From assembly GCA_046714175.1 (NCBI GenBank), contig JBKKBI010000025.1, positions 1-25,470 on the forward strand: DNA of 25,470 nt, given 5' to 3'. This DNA comes from UBA11373 sp046714175 (GTDB lineage: Bacteria > Actinomycetota > Acidimicrobiia > Spongiisociales > UBA11373). Position 1 is the stretch's first letter. Every line of letters starts with the position of its first letter. The notes under the pieces are model-generated. The model did no database searches, was not told the origin of the DNA, and saw nothing but the letters and a program-made list of their open reading frames with translations. The translations under genes were made by a program, and so were the position numbers. This document shows positions 1 to 8,079 of the stretch, piece by piece.

Positions 1-150
1 TTCGCGGTTTTGGGGGTTGTGTGGGGGGGGGGGTGTGGGGGGCTCCCGGGCGGGTGGGGCCCCCGACGCGCGGTAGGGGCGCGTTGCGAGCCAATCGAGG
101 TGCCAAGTGGCGGCTGAGCCCGGGGCAGGTCCGTTCGTGATGGTGTTGGC
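1..150. other. G-rich window edge with no gene seen
   Basis: This stretch has no supportable coding region. Bases 12-59 contain long G tracts (five Gs at 12-16, eleven at 23-33, six at 37-42, then shorter runs), enough to satisfy a G-quadruplex pattern on the plus strand. The composition is unlike the rest of the window, which is GC-rich but not strand-biased. It may be the 5' flank of the cyclase gene, or low-quality sequence near an assembly edge. No clear -10 element or Shine-Dalgarno sequence was found ahead of the start codon at 151. Confidence 0.5.
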
Positions 151-2124
151 ATGAACCACCGCCACTCCGTCTGGTTCAAGCCCCTGGTGGCGCTGGCCAT
201 CGTGGGCGCGGTCACCGTCACCTCATACCTGGGTCTGTCGAGTGACGTGTTCTTCACCACCCAGTTGCGGTTCACCGACTCTCTCTTTCCCGGCGCTCCC
301 GCCGACAGTCGGATCGTGATCGTCGCCATCGACGATCCGAGCATCGCCACAGTGGGGCGCTGGCCGTGGAGCCGCGGCATCCACGCCGATCTCGTTGACA
401 TCCTCGTTGCCGACGGAGCCGCATTGATCGGCTACGACGTGACCTTTGGCACGCCGGCCCTCGACGACTCCGCCGGAGACGAGAGTTTCGCCGCGGCGAT
501 GGAGGCGGCTGGCAACGTGGTGATCATCGGCAACTTCGAGTTCGGCACTCGGCCGACGGACATCGATGCCCTGCTGGTGGCCTCGGAATGGTTCCCGCCC
601 ATTCCCGAGTTCGCCGCGGTGGCGGCCGGGGTCGGCCACGCCAACACCCGCCCCGACACCGACGGGGTGGTCCGGGCATTGCCGCCGGTGGTGGAGGCAC
701 CTGACGGGTCGTTGATCTCGTCGCTCTCGTTTGTGCTCGCCCAGGAGATCACCGGCCAGTCCGGCCCGGTCACCCTCCGGCCCGGTGCCGTCCAGGTGGG
801 CGGTCTGGCGGTTCCCACCGGCGATCTACGGCTGCTCGATCTCAACTTTGCCGGCGGATATCCAACGATCCCGGCGGCGATGGTGCTGGCGGGTGATGTT
901 CCTCCGGGTACCTTCGACGGCAAGGTCGTCCTCGTCGGAGCAACGGCGCTCGGCCTCGGCGACCTGGTCGCGACTCCCCTGGACAAGGCGGGCCGCCAAC
1001 CCGGAGTGACGGTGCACGCCAATGCCTTGAACACGATCCTCACGGGCCGGTACCTGCAACACGAATCGATGGCATTGGTGCTCCTGGCCGTGGCCGCGAT
1101 CGGTCTGGCGCTGGCGGCGGCGACCCTCTATCTCCGTCCCTGGGTGGCGGTCCTCATCGGCGGGGCGATTCTCATCGGATACTTCGGGGTCGTATTCCGG
1201 CGCTTCGACGACGGAGTGGTGATGAACATGGTGTACCCGGTGATCTCGGCACCGCTTGTATTCGTCGCCGGACTCGGGGTGCGCTACTTCACCGAGACCC
1301 GGGAGCGCAAGTACGTGACCAGCATCTTCGGACGCTATCTGTCGAAGGACGTCGTCAAGGAGGTGCTCGCCTCACCTGAGGGCGCCGTCGCCACGCTGGA
1401 GGGTGCTTCCCGTCCGCTGGCAGTTCTCTTCGCCGATCTACGCGGATTCACCGCAGCGTCGGAGAAGGCGACGCCGCCCGAGGTCGTGGCTGCTCTCAAC
1501 GAGTACCTCGAGGCGATGACCCTCGCAGTGGTGGAGGAACGGGGAACGATCGACAAGTTCATGGGTGACTGCGTGATGGCGTTTTGGGGCGCGCCGCGAC
1601 CTGATCCCGACATGGTGGTGCGATCGGTGCGGGCCGCCCTGAAGATGCAGGATCGCATCGAACAGGCGATGGCGACCGGCAAGGCCGGGGATCTCAAGGT
1701 CAAGGGCTGCGGTGTCGGACTCTCGTTCGGTGAGGCGGTGGTGGGCAATATCGGCTCCACCGAGCGCCTCGACTACACCGCCATTGGCGACACTGTGAAC
1801 ACCGCCAGCAGGGTGTGCGGGGTCGCCGAGGGCGGCGAGATCGTGGTGACCGAGGAGTTCGCCAAGGCCCTCCCCGCCGACGAGTTCCGGCTTGCCGAAC
1901 TTCCTCCGCTCAAGGTCAAGGGCAAGGAGGCGGTGCTCCGGGTGTACCAGGTGCTCCGTCCCGGCCAGGAGCCCAAGGTGTTCCATGCCGACGCTGTAAC
2001 CGACACCACCGAGGAGAAGGGCCACTTCCAGGCCGTGGCGGCGCCTCCCAAAGTCGCCGGCTACGCCCCGGTGGAGCCCAAGGGCAAGGTGGCGGCCATC
2101 TCCGGCGACGACGCCGAGGACTAG
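151..2124 (+). CDS. CHASE2-domain class III adenylate/guanylate cyclase
   Basis: This 657-residue membrane protein should make a cyclic nucleotide (probably cAMP) in response to an extracellular signal. An N-terminal membrane segment (about 11-30) is followed by an extracytoplasmic CHASE2 sensor (about 35-300), with the typical VIVAIDDPSI and GRWPWSR motifs. Three more membrane segments follow (about 305-400), then a cytoplasmic class III cyclase domain (about 420-610). The metal-binding aspartates are visible in FADLRGF (D429) and KFMGDCV (D473). K469 and D541 (LDYTAIGD) fit ATP selection, and N550 and R554 in DTVNTASR are the usual transition-state residues. A charged tail of about 45 residues has no recognised domain. 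The ATG at 151 gives the whole membrane anchor. The gene stands alone and its signal is unknown. Cyclase assignment is firm; adenylate over guanylate is inferred. Confidence 0.93.
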   Translation: MNHRHSVWFKPLVALAIVGAVTVTSYLGLSSDVFFTTQLRFTDSLFPGAPADSRIVIVAIDDPSIATVGRWPWSRGIHADLVDILVADGAALIGYDVTFGTPALDDSAGDESFAAAMEAAGNVVIIGNFEFGTRPTDIDALLVASEWFPPIPEFAAVAAGVGHANTRPDTDGVVRALPPVVEAPDGSLISSLSFVLAQEITGQSGPVTLRPGAVQVGGLAVPTGDLRLLDLNFAGGYPTIPAAMVLAGDVPPGTFDGKVVLVGATALGLGDLVATPLDKAGRQPGVTVHANALNTILTGRYLQHESMALVLLAVAAIGLALAAATLYLRPWVAVLIGGAILIGYFGVVFRRFDDGVVMNMVYPVISAPLVFVAGLGVRYFTETRERKYVTSIFGRYLSKDVVKEVLASPEGAVATLEGASRPLAVLFADLRGFTAASEKATPPEVVAALNEYLEAMTLAVVEERGTIDKFMGDCVMAFWGAPRPDPDMVVRSVRAALKMQDRIEQAMATGKAGDLKVKGCGVGLSFGEAVVGNIGSTERLDYTAIGDTVNTASRVCGVAEGGEIVVTEEFAKALPADEFRLAELPPLKVKGKEAVLRVYQVLRPGQEPKVFHADAVTDTTEEKGHFQAVAAPPKVAGYAPVEPKGKVAAISGDDAED

Positions 2125-2158
2125 GCCGAAGCTACTCGGCCGGTGCCACGCGGGTCGC

Positions 2159-2185
2159 TACGCTGCCCGCCATCTCTTGGAGGAG
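2159..2185 (+). promoter_or_regulatory. Probable -10 element and RBS of the ABC importer operon
   Basis: TACGCT at 2159-2164 fits the actinobacterial -10 pattern TANNNT. AGGAG at 2181-2185 lies 7 nt before the GTG at 2193 and is a good Shine-Dalgarno sequence. It selects this GTG over the out-of-frame ATG at 2198. A -35 element is not obvious. Confidence 0.45.
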
Positions 2186-2192
2186 CAACACA

Positions 2193-3068
2193 GTGCGATG
2201 GAGAACCTTGAGCGGGCTCGTCTTGGCATTGGCCGTGGTGGTGACGGCGTGCGGTGACGACGATGCCGCCACCACCACTACTGCGGCCGGGCAGTCGTGC
2301 GCGGTGGCCGATCTGAATCTGGTGACAGCCGGGCAATTGACGGTTGCCACCGGCGAGCTGATCTTCCCCCCCTGGGTGGGCAGCCCCGACGGCGAGGGTT
2401 TCGATGCGCCCGAGACGGGAATCGGCTTCGAGGCAGCGTTGGTGTATGAACTGGCCGCGGAGATGGGCTTTAGCAATGATCAGGTGGTCTGGGTGCGCAC
2501 CGGGTTCGATGAGGTGATCGCGCCCGGAGAGAAGAACTTCGACTTCAACATCCAGCAGTTCACGATCTCGTCCGATCGCGACGAAGTCGTCGACTTCTCG
2601 GATCCCTACTACTCCAACGCCCAGGCGCTGGTGGCGTTCCCCGACAACCCGATTGCGCAGGCGACCACGCTGGCCGATCTCACCGATGCCCTGCTCGGGG
2701 TGCAGATCGGCACCACGAGCCTCGCCTATATCGACGACGTGATCCAGCCTGCCACGCCCCCTGCGGTCTACGACACGACGGTTGATGCGACCGCGGCGCT
2801 GACGGCCGGGCAGGTCGACGGATTGGTCGTCGATCTCTACACCGCGTACTACATGGTCGGGGCCGAACTGACCGGCGCAGTCGTGGTGGCCGAGTTCGCC
2901 GCACCGGCGGCTGAGCCTGACGAGTTCGGCCTTCTGTTCGAGGAAGGGAACCCCCTTCAGGACTGCACCAACGCCGCCCTGACGGCGCTGCGCGCCGACG
3001 GAACACTGGCGGCGCTCGAAGACGAGTGGCTGGTGTCTGCAGGCGGCGTCCGCGTGATCTCGGAGTAG
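2193..3068 (+). CDS. Polar amino-acid ABC transporter substrate-binding lipoprotein
   Basis: This 291-residue extracellular solute receptor belongs to the family 3 (amino-acid) binding proteins. The N terminus is a lipoprotein signal: a short basic start, a hydrophobic stretch (9-18) and a VTAC lipobox with C20 as the predicted lipidated cysteine. A short acidic and threonine-rich linker follows, then the bilobed domain. Family-typical segments include TGIGFEAALVYELAAEMGF, QQFTISSDRDEVVDFSDPYY and VQIGTTS. The GTG start is chosen for its Shine-Dalgarno sequence and because it begins the signal peptide; the open frame runs further upstream inside the cyclase gene but that part is not coding-like. 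It is followed by its permease and ATPase. The ligand cannot be read from sequence. Confidence 0.92.
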   Translation: MRWRTLSGLVLALAVVVTACGDDDAATTTTAAGQSCAVADLNLVTAGQLTVATGELIFPPWVGSPDGEGFDAPETGIGFEAALVYELAAEMGFSNDQVVWVRTGFDEVIAPGEKNFDFNIQQFTISSDRDEVVDFSDPYYSNAQALVAFPDNPIAQATTLADLTDALLGVQIGTTSLAYIDDVIQPATPPAVYDTTVDATAALTAGQVDGLVVDLYTAYYMVGAELTGAVVVAEFAAPAAEPDEFGLLFEEGNPLQDCTNAALTALRADGTLAALEDEWLVSAGGVRVISE

Positions 3069-3113
3069 GTCATCCCGACTCCTCTCGAGCGTCTCGAGCG
3101 CCGGGGTCCGCGG

Positions 3114-3941
3114 TTGCCGTGGCCCCGGCGCTCGCCGCGTCAGCGCGAGGAAGGTGCCCGCGCCGCCTTGATCGCCACGATCTCGACGGTGGTGGTGTTC
3201 GGAGTTCTGATCGCGCTGGTACTCAACTCCGAGGCGTGGCCAGCGGTGCAGCGCCAGTTCTTCAGCTGGACGCATTTCCAGGCAGCATTCCCGGCGGTGC
3301 TGGGTGGCTTCTGGCTGGACATCAAGATGTTCCTGTTCGCCGAGGTGCTCATCCTCGCCATTGGGCTGGCGGTGGCGATGGCGCGCTCGTTACGGGGACC
3401 GGCATTTCTTCCGCTGCGTATCCTCACCATCGGATACATCGACCTGGCGCGGGGACTGCCGCTGCTGCTCCTCATCCTGATCATGGGGTTCGGGATCCCG
3501 GCGCTGCAGCTGCCGGGAGTGCCCAACGGCGCTTTGTTCTGGGGGATCGCCGCGTTGGTGTTCTCCTACTCGGCGTACACCGCCGAGGTGTATCGGGCGG
3601 GCATCGACTCGGTGCAAGAGAGCCAGCGAATGTCGGCCCGGTCCATCGGCCTCACCCAGGGTCAGGCGCTGTGGCATGTGATCGTCCCCCAGGCGGTGCG
3701 CAACGTGATCCCCGCCTTGCTCAACGGGTTCGTGAGCCTGCAGAAAGACGTCGCCCTGGTCTTCGTTCTCGGGGTGCGAGAGGGTTTGCGGGAGGCGGAC
3801 ATCTACAACGCCCGCACGTTCAACTACACGAGCTACATTGCCGCTGCAGTGCTCTTCCTCCTGGTGAGTGTCCCGGTGGCTCGCTTCACCGACTGGTACA
3901 CCGAGCGTGACCGGCGTCGGATGCAGGCGATGAGCACATGA
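3114..3941 (+). CDS. Amino-acid ABC transporter permease (HisM/GlnP type)
   Basis: This inner-membrane permease has an N-terminal membrane helix, then the five-helix core of the polar amino-acid family. The cytoplasmic EAA loop that contacts the ATPase is clear (EVYRAGIDSVQESQRMSARS and then IGLTQGQALWHVIVPQAVRN). The start is unresolved. The TTG at 3114 gives 275 residues, and a TTG at 3168, downstream of AGGAAGG, gives a shorter protein. The in-frame sequence between the lipoprotein stop (3066-3068) and 3114 reads VIPTPLERLERRGPR. From memory this resembles the N-terminal region of related permeases, yet it contains no ATG, GTG or TTG. The gene is in the same frame as the lipoprotein, separated only by one TAG codon. 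Its stop overlaps the ATPase start by 4 nt. Confidence 0.88.
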   Translation: MPWPRRSPRQREEGARAALIATISTVVVFGVLIALVLNSEAWPAVQRQFFSWTHFQAAFPAVLGGFWLDIKMFLFAEVLILAIGLAVAMARSLRGPAFLPLRILTIGYIDLARGLPLLLLILIMGFGIPALQLPGVPNGALFWGIAALVFSYSAYTAEVYRAGIDSVQESQRMSARSIGLTQGQALWHVIVPQAVRNVIPALLNGFVSLQKDVALVFVLGVREGLREADIYNARTFNYTSYIAAAVLFLLVSVPVARFTDWYTERDRRRMQAMST

Positions 3942-4684
3942 CCACCAAGCTCGCGGTACACGGTGTGACCAAGGCATTCGATGGCAAGGAGGTTTTGCGC
4001 GGCGTGGACCTGACGCTTTCGACTCATCAGGTGGTGTGCCTGATCGGCGCCTCTGGTTCGGGCAAGTCGACGCTGCTCAAATGCATCAATCTGCTCACGC
4101 CCATCGACTCAGGGACCATCATCCTCGATGGACGCGAAATCACCGCGCCGACGGTGAACCCAAACGAGGTCCGGGAGTCGATCGGGATCGTGTTCCAGGC
4201 CTTCAACCTCTTTCCCCACATGCGGGTCATCGACAACATCACCCTCGGGCCGCGCAAGGTGCATCGAGTGCCCCGCGCCGAAGCCGAGGAGCAAGCGCGC
4301 GCCCTGCTGGCCCGTTTCGGGCTGCTGGAGAAGGCCGACGAGTATCCGGACCGGTTGTCGGGTGGACAGCAGCAGAGGGTGGCGATCGTACGGGCGCTCG
4401 TCTCGCGTCCCGGACTCCTGCTCCTCGACGAAGTCACCTCGGCTCTGGACCCGGAACTGGTCGCAGAGGTTTTGGAGGTGATCCGTGATCTCAAGGGTGA
4501 GGGGATGACGATGCTCATTGCCACCCATGAGATGGGTTTCGCCCGCGATGTGGCCGACGCGGTCGGTTTCCTCGACGGGGGCGTGATCGTGGAGTCGGGT
4601 GCGCCGGGCGAGATCTTCAACCGCCCCCAGCACCCGCGCACCCGCCAGTTCCTGCAGCGCATCGTCGCGGCCGGAAGGCTGTGA
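3938..4684 (+). CDS. Amino-acid ABC transporter ATPase (GlnQ type)
   Basis: This 248-residue cytoplasmic ATPase should power the importer encoded just upstream. All ABC motifs are present in order: Walker A GASGSGKST (37-45), Q-loop in IVFQAFNLFPHM, signature LSGGQQQR, Walker B LLLLDEVTSALDP and the switch histidine in ATHEMGFA. The length and the NLFPHM segment are typical of the polar amino-acid (GlnQ/HisP) subfamily. The ATG overlaps the permease stop as ATGA, so translation is probably coupled. The gene converges on the methyltransferase with 21 nt between stops. Confidence 0.95.
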   Translation: MTTKLAVHGVTKAFDGKEVLRGVDLTLSTHQVVCLIGASGSGKSTLLKCINLLTPIDSGTIILDGREITAPTVNPNEVRESIGIVFQAFNLFPHMRVIDNITLGPRKVHRVPRAEAEEQARALLARFGLLEKADEYPDRLSGGQQQRVAIVRALVSRPGLLLLDEVTSALDPELVAEVLEVIRDLKGEGMTMLIATHEMGFARDVADAVGFLDGGVIVESGAPGEIFNRPQHPRTRQFLQRIVAAGRL

Positions 4685-4705
4685 GTATCGCCGCAGGCAG
4701 CGGCG

Positions 4706-5329
4706 TCAGTCGGGCGGCAGGCGAGGCGCGAGAGCATCGATCCAGGCGAACCGGGCGATCGGCGGGTCGCCTCCTACCGATTCGCCCGCCACCAAAGCGT
4801 GGGGGCGGAGCAGGGCGGCGACGTGGCGGGGTTCGATCCTTCGCGAGCGGCTTCCGTAGTCGCCGATGATCAGACGCCCGCCAGGTGCGACGAAGTCTCT
4901 GAGAAGCCGCTGCACCATCCGATCGAGCCGGTCTGCAGGCACCAGGTCGGTCAGGGTGTACACGTAGCGATACCTCTGTGGTGGGGTCCAGTCCCAGGCG
5001 TTTCCTAGGTGGATGGAAGCGCCGGGTAGGCGTGTCCGGGCGACGGCCACCAAGCCTGGGCCGATGTCGAGCCCATGCGGGGTCAGGGTGACGCCTCGTT
5101 CCCCGGCCCAGTCCACCAGGCACTCGAGCAGATATCCGTTGGCGCACCCCACGTCGAGGATGTCGCCGTCGCCGTCGATCGCTTGCAGGATCGGAGATCG
5201 CTCGGCGCGCCACCGCTGTGGTCCCCCGGAGAATCCCGATCCCCGAATCGGATCGTCGCTGTCCAGGTAGGCGCGCTCCAGATTCTGCAGGCCCGCAAGC
5301 CATTCCTCTGGCAGTGGATCGCTGGACAC
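4706..5329 (-). CDS. Class I SAM-dependent methyltransferase, substrate unknown
   Basis: This 207-residue Rossmann-fold methyltransferase has motif I ILDVGCANG (57-65), an acidic residue ending strand 2 (D88 in HGLDIG), a motif-IV-like region around VYTLTDLVPAD, and APGGRLIIGDYGS as the motif after strand 5. The N-terminal 40 residues (a DSDDPIRGSGFSGGPQRW stretch) show no domain I recognise. The substrate cannot be assigned. The GTG start at 5329 is the only reasonable one, and a -10-like GATACT lies 7 nt upstream, so the mRNA may be leaderless. The gene is divergent from nurA with 55 nt between start codons, which could mean shared control, but no functional link to repair is shown. Confidence 0.85.
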   Translation of the reverse strand: MSSDPLPEEWLAGLQNLERAYLDSDDPIRGSGFSGGPQRWRAERSPILQAIDGDGDILDVGCANGYLLECLVDWAGERGVTLTPHGLDIGPGLVAVARTRLPGASIHLGNAWDWTPPQRYRYVYTLTDLVPADRLDRMVQRLLRDFVAPGGRLIIGDYGSRSRRIEPRHVAALLRPHALVAGESVGGDPPIARFAWIDALAPRLPPD

Positions 5330-5336
5330 GGGGGCG

Positions 5337-5376
5337 AGTATCGCACTCGGGAAGCGTCACCCCCCATCGCTACCAT
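5337..5376. promoter_or_regulatory. Divergent leaderless promoters of methyltransferase and nurA
   Basis: On the plus strand, TACCAT (5371-5376) ends 8 nt before the nurA ATG at 5385. On the minus strand, GATACT (5342-5337) ends 7 nt before the methyltransferase GTG at 5329. In both cases transcription would begin at or next to the start codon. No -35 element or operator is clear between them. Confidence 0.5.
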
Positions 5377-5384
5377 CGGCCGTC

Positions 5385-6323
5385 ATGAGCCGACTGCACG
5401 TCGAAGGGTGGGCGCCGGAGTACGGGGCTGCGGTCGATCAGGATGACGCCCTCACCCCGGCCGAGGGTTCGGTCGACGTCACGGTCGAGGATCGGGAGTG
5501 GGAACCGATCCCCGGCGTCGACGACGGCATGCCGGTGATTGCGTTCGTCGACGGGGTGCGCCGCGTCGATGCCCGACTCGTGCTCGACGACGACTCCGGA
5601 CCCGTTGCCGGGATATGCGGTTCCTTCGGCGTCGGAGCAGCGGTGTGGCGCCGCGACGAACGCCGCAGCACCATCGAGCGGCCGTTGGTGCAGCGGATGG
5701 CGATCCTCTCATCGGGTCGAGCCCCGGCGATACCGGTGCTGCCGCTCGGACTCGAGTACCGGTCGTCGGCGGTCGCCGGAGACGACCCCGCCTCACTGGT
5801 CGAGGCGTTTCACGATGCCATGCGCCGCGCCGAAGCCGAACTCGCCGAGGACCTGGGCCGGTCGGGATACTTCGTCGTCGCCGACGGGCCGCTCTACGAC
5901 TACACCGACACTCCCAAGATCGGTTACATCAAGAGCCACCGCCGCTCCTATCTCCCCGCCACCCATGCCGGGATCATCGGCGAGCTCCCGTCCGGCTGCC
6001 GTACCCCGGTGTTCACCATCGGCGAGGCACGTTTCCGCCGGTACTCGTGGTACCTGCGCCTCGCCGAACGCGGCAAGGGCCATGCCTGGTCGGCGATCGC
6101 CCGTGCCGAGGCTTCGGCGGTATTGCCGCTCGGCGTGGTGGCGGCCATCGCCGATCGATCGGCCGCGGTGCTGCCGCTGGTGGGCTCGGTACCGCACATC
6201 GACCCCCGGGCCCCACAAAACCTCGTGCCTATCGCCGCCCTGGAGCGGGACCTGCGCCACCGTCTCGGTGATCCGGGACTGGTGTTGCGGGCATTGCGCA
6301 CTGCGACCGAGGCGGCGGCATGA
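5385..6323 (+). CDS. nurA: NurA-family DNA double-strand-break repair nuclease
   Basis: NurA is an RNase H-like 5'-3' exo/endonuclease that works with the HerA translocase in resecting DNA ends, known mainly from archaea and also from Deinococcus and Thermus. In this 312-residue protein the NurA hallmarks are visible: AFVDG with a probable metal-binding aspartate (D56), VVADGPLYDY (D167), GYIKSHRR (180-187), and the C-terminal HIDPRAPQNLVPIAALE segment (271-287). The identity is supported by the next gene, a HerA ATPase whose ATG overlaps the nurA stop (ATGA). The gene heads an operon that continues through sbcD and sbcC. The start has a -10 element 8 nt upstream and no Shine-Dalgarno sequence, consistent with a leaderless transcript. 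Assignment rests on motif recall and context. Confidence 0.87.
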   Translation: MSRLHVEGWAPEYGAAVDQDDALTPAEGSVDVTVEDREWEPIPGVDDGMPVIAFVDGVRRVDARLVLDDDSGPVAGICGSFGVGAAVWRRDERRSTIERPLVQRMAILSSGRAPAIPVLPLGLEYRSSAVAGDDPASLVEAFHDAMRRAEAELAEDLGRSGYFVVADGPLYDYTDTPKIGYIKSHRRSYLPATHAGIIGELPSGCRTPVFTIGEARFRRYSWYLRLAERGKGHAWSAIARAEASAVLPLGVVAAIADRSAAVLPLVGSVPHIDPRAPQNLVPIAALERDLRHRLGDPGLVLRALRTATEAAA

Positions 6324-8029
6324 CGGTCGGCCGGGTGATCGGCAGCCAGCACACCAACACGCGGGAATTCCGGGTGATCATGGGGGAGGAGTCGTACCTC
6401 CAGCTCGACGACCTTGTGGTCGTCGACACCGCGGTTCCGGGAGCGGGCACCGTGTCGACCTACGGAGTCGTCACCGAGGTCGAGGCGGTGTACGAGGGAG
6501 CCTCGTTCGAGTCCGACACCTTCCGCATCGCGGATGAGGGGTCGCTGCCCGCCGCCAAGGTTCGCTCCGCGCAAGTGGCAGTGACCCGGGTGGCACCGGA
6601 GGTCTGGGTAGCGCCCGACCCCGGAGGCGAGGTGCGGCGTGCCCGCGGCGACGAGCGCGATCGGGCCCTTTACGTCGACGAGATGGGCCGCCCCCTTCCG
6701 GTCGGTCTGGGTCGCGACGGAGAGCCCCTTTATATCGACCTCGACTTCTTCGACGGGCGCAAGGGCGGTCACATGTCGATCTCGGGCATCTCCGGTGTCG
6801 CCACCAAGACGTCCTTTGCGCTGTTCTTCTTGCGCATGCTTACGGGCCGTCGTGACATCACCGGGGATGCCGGCAAGAACCTCCGCGTTCTGGTGTTCAA
6901 CGTCAAAGGCGAGGACTTGCTGTGGCTGGACAAGCCCAACCGCCACTTCACCCCCGAAGCTGCGGCGCAGTGGGCCGCCCTCGGCGTCGCGCCTGGACCG
7001 TTCCCCTCGGTGTCGTTATGGGCCCCGCCCCGTCCCCGATCCGGCGACGTACTGGTCCCCGACATCGCCGGCCGCCAGGACGTGGCGGTGTTCGCCTGGA
7101 CGCCGCGGGAGTTCATCGACGAGGGCCTGCTCCGGTTCCTCTTCACCGATGCCTCCGATGCCCGTAACCAGGTTGGTTTCGTCGCCGAACGCGTCGAGTC
7201 GCAGCTGCGGCGTTTTGCGGTCGATGTCGCCGGCATGCCTGGAGCCGTGGTGTTGCGCGACCCTTCCGAAGGACATCAGCGCGGTGCCACCGTTCGCGCC
7301 GATAAGGGAGAACGGATCATCGACGACCTGGCCGCTCTGGCCTCCGCCCTCGAGGAGTTCCTGGATCCCGTGGACGGCGAACCAGACCAGAAGTGGAGCG
7401 GTCGAGTGCAGCCCGGCACAGTATCGGCATTCATGCGGAGGCTGCAGGCATCGGTGCTTCGTCTGGGACACCTGATCCAGTCTGGGGAGAGCCGTCGCAT
7501 CGATCGCTCCGCAGCGCAGGTGACCGTGGTGGGCATCCAGTCCCTGCACGACCTCGGCCAGCGGTTCGTGGTCGGAGCGCTGCTCGCCGAGGCCTTTGCC
7601 GAAAAGGAGGGCACCGGGCAGCGACTGCCCTTGTCGGTGGTGGTGCTCGACGAGTTGAACAAGTATGCCCCCCGCGAGGGGCAGAGTCCGATCAAAGACA
7701 TGCTGATCGACATCGCCCAGCGGGGCCGCTCGCTCGGCGTCATCCTGGTGGGGGCGCAACAAACCGCGTCGCGCGTCGCCGCCGAAGTGCTGGAGAACGC
7801 CGCGCTGCGGGTGGCGGGCCGCCTCGATGCCGCCGAGGCGGAGCGCTCCGAGTACGGATGGATGCTCCCCTCGACCAGGGCACGAGCTCGCCTGCTCAAG
7901 CCGGGAACGATGGTGTTGTCCCAGCCGGCGATTCCCGTGCCGCTGGTCGTCGACTTCCCCTTCCCGCCATGGGCAACGCGGAAGGAAGAAGTCGACGAGG
8001 ACGGAGCCGATGTGTTCAAGGGGCTGTAA
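6320..8029 (+). CDS. herA: HerA-like DNA translocase ATPase (DUF87/FtsK-HerA superfamily)
   Basis: This 569-residue protein should be the hexameric DNA-pumping ATPase that partners NurA in end resection. The N-terminal ~90 residues fit the HerA beta-barrel (HAS) domain (RVIGSQHTNTREFRVIM). The P-loop region is MSISGISGVATKTS (152-165) and Walker B is VVVLDELNKYAP with D444 and E445. It is followed by RGRSLGVILVGAQQTASRV, the helix and sensor region typical of HerA. The P-loop is unusual: the glycine normally before the catalytic lysine is T162 (sequence GVATKT), although K163 and T164 are kept. The start overlaps nurA by 4 nt; sbcD begins 50 nt downstream. Family assignment is firm. Confidence 0.9.
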   Translation: MTVGRVIGSQHTNTREFRVIMGEESYLQLDDLVVVDTAVPGAGTVSTYGVVTEVEAVYEGASFESDTFRIADEGSLPAAKVRSAQVAVTRVAPEVWVAPDPGGEVRRARGDERDRALYVDEMGRPLPVGLGRDGEPLYIDLDFFDGRKGGHMSISGISGVATKTSFALFFLRMLTGRRDITGDAGKNLRVLVFNVKGEDLLWLDKPNRHFTPEAAAQWAALGVAPGPFPSVSLWAPPRPRSGDVLVPDIAGRQDVAVFAWTPREFIDEGLLRFLFTDASDARNQVGFVAERVESQLRRFAVDVAGMPGAVVLRDPSEGHQRGATVRADKGERIIDDLAALASALEEFLDPVDGEPDQKWSGRVQPGTVSAFMRRLQASVLRLGHLIQSGESRRIDRSAAQVTVVGIQSLHDLGQRFVVGALLAEAFAEKEGTGQRLPLSVVVLDELNKYAPREGQSPIKDMLIDIAQRGRSLGVILVGAQQTASRVAAEVLENAALRVAGRLDAAEAERSEYGWMLPSTRARARLLKPGTMVLSQPAIPVPLVVDFPFPPWATRKEEVDEDGADVFKGL

Positions 8030-8079
8030 TTGAGACGCCGCCCCCGAGTGAGGCATCTCGCCGATCGCGTTCTGGGCAC

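Noticed and set aside
2124..2141. Hairpin GGCCGA/TCGGCC as a terminator of the cyclase gene
   Set aside because: Only 6 bp with no T tract; too weak to call.
4706..5329. Methyltransferase as a restriction-modification or DNA-modification gene
   Set aside because: No DNA methyltransferase motif (such as DPPY, NPPF or PCQ) and no restriction enzyme partner is visible.
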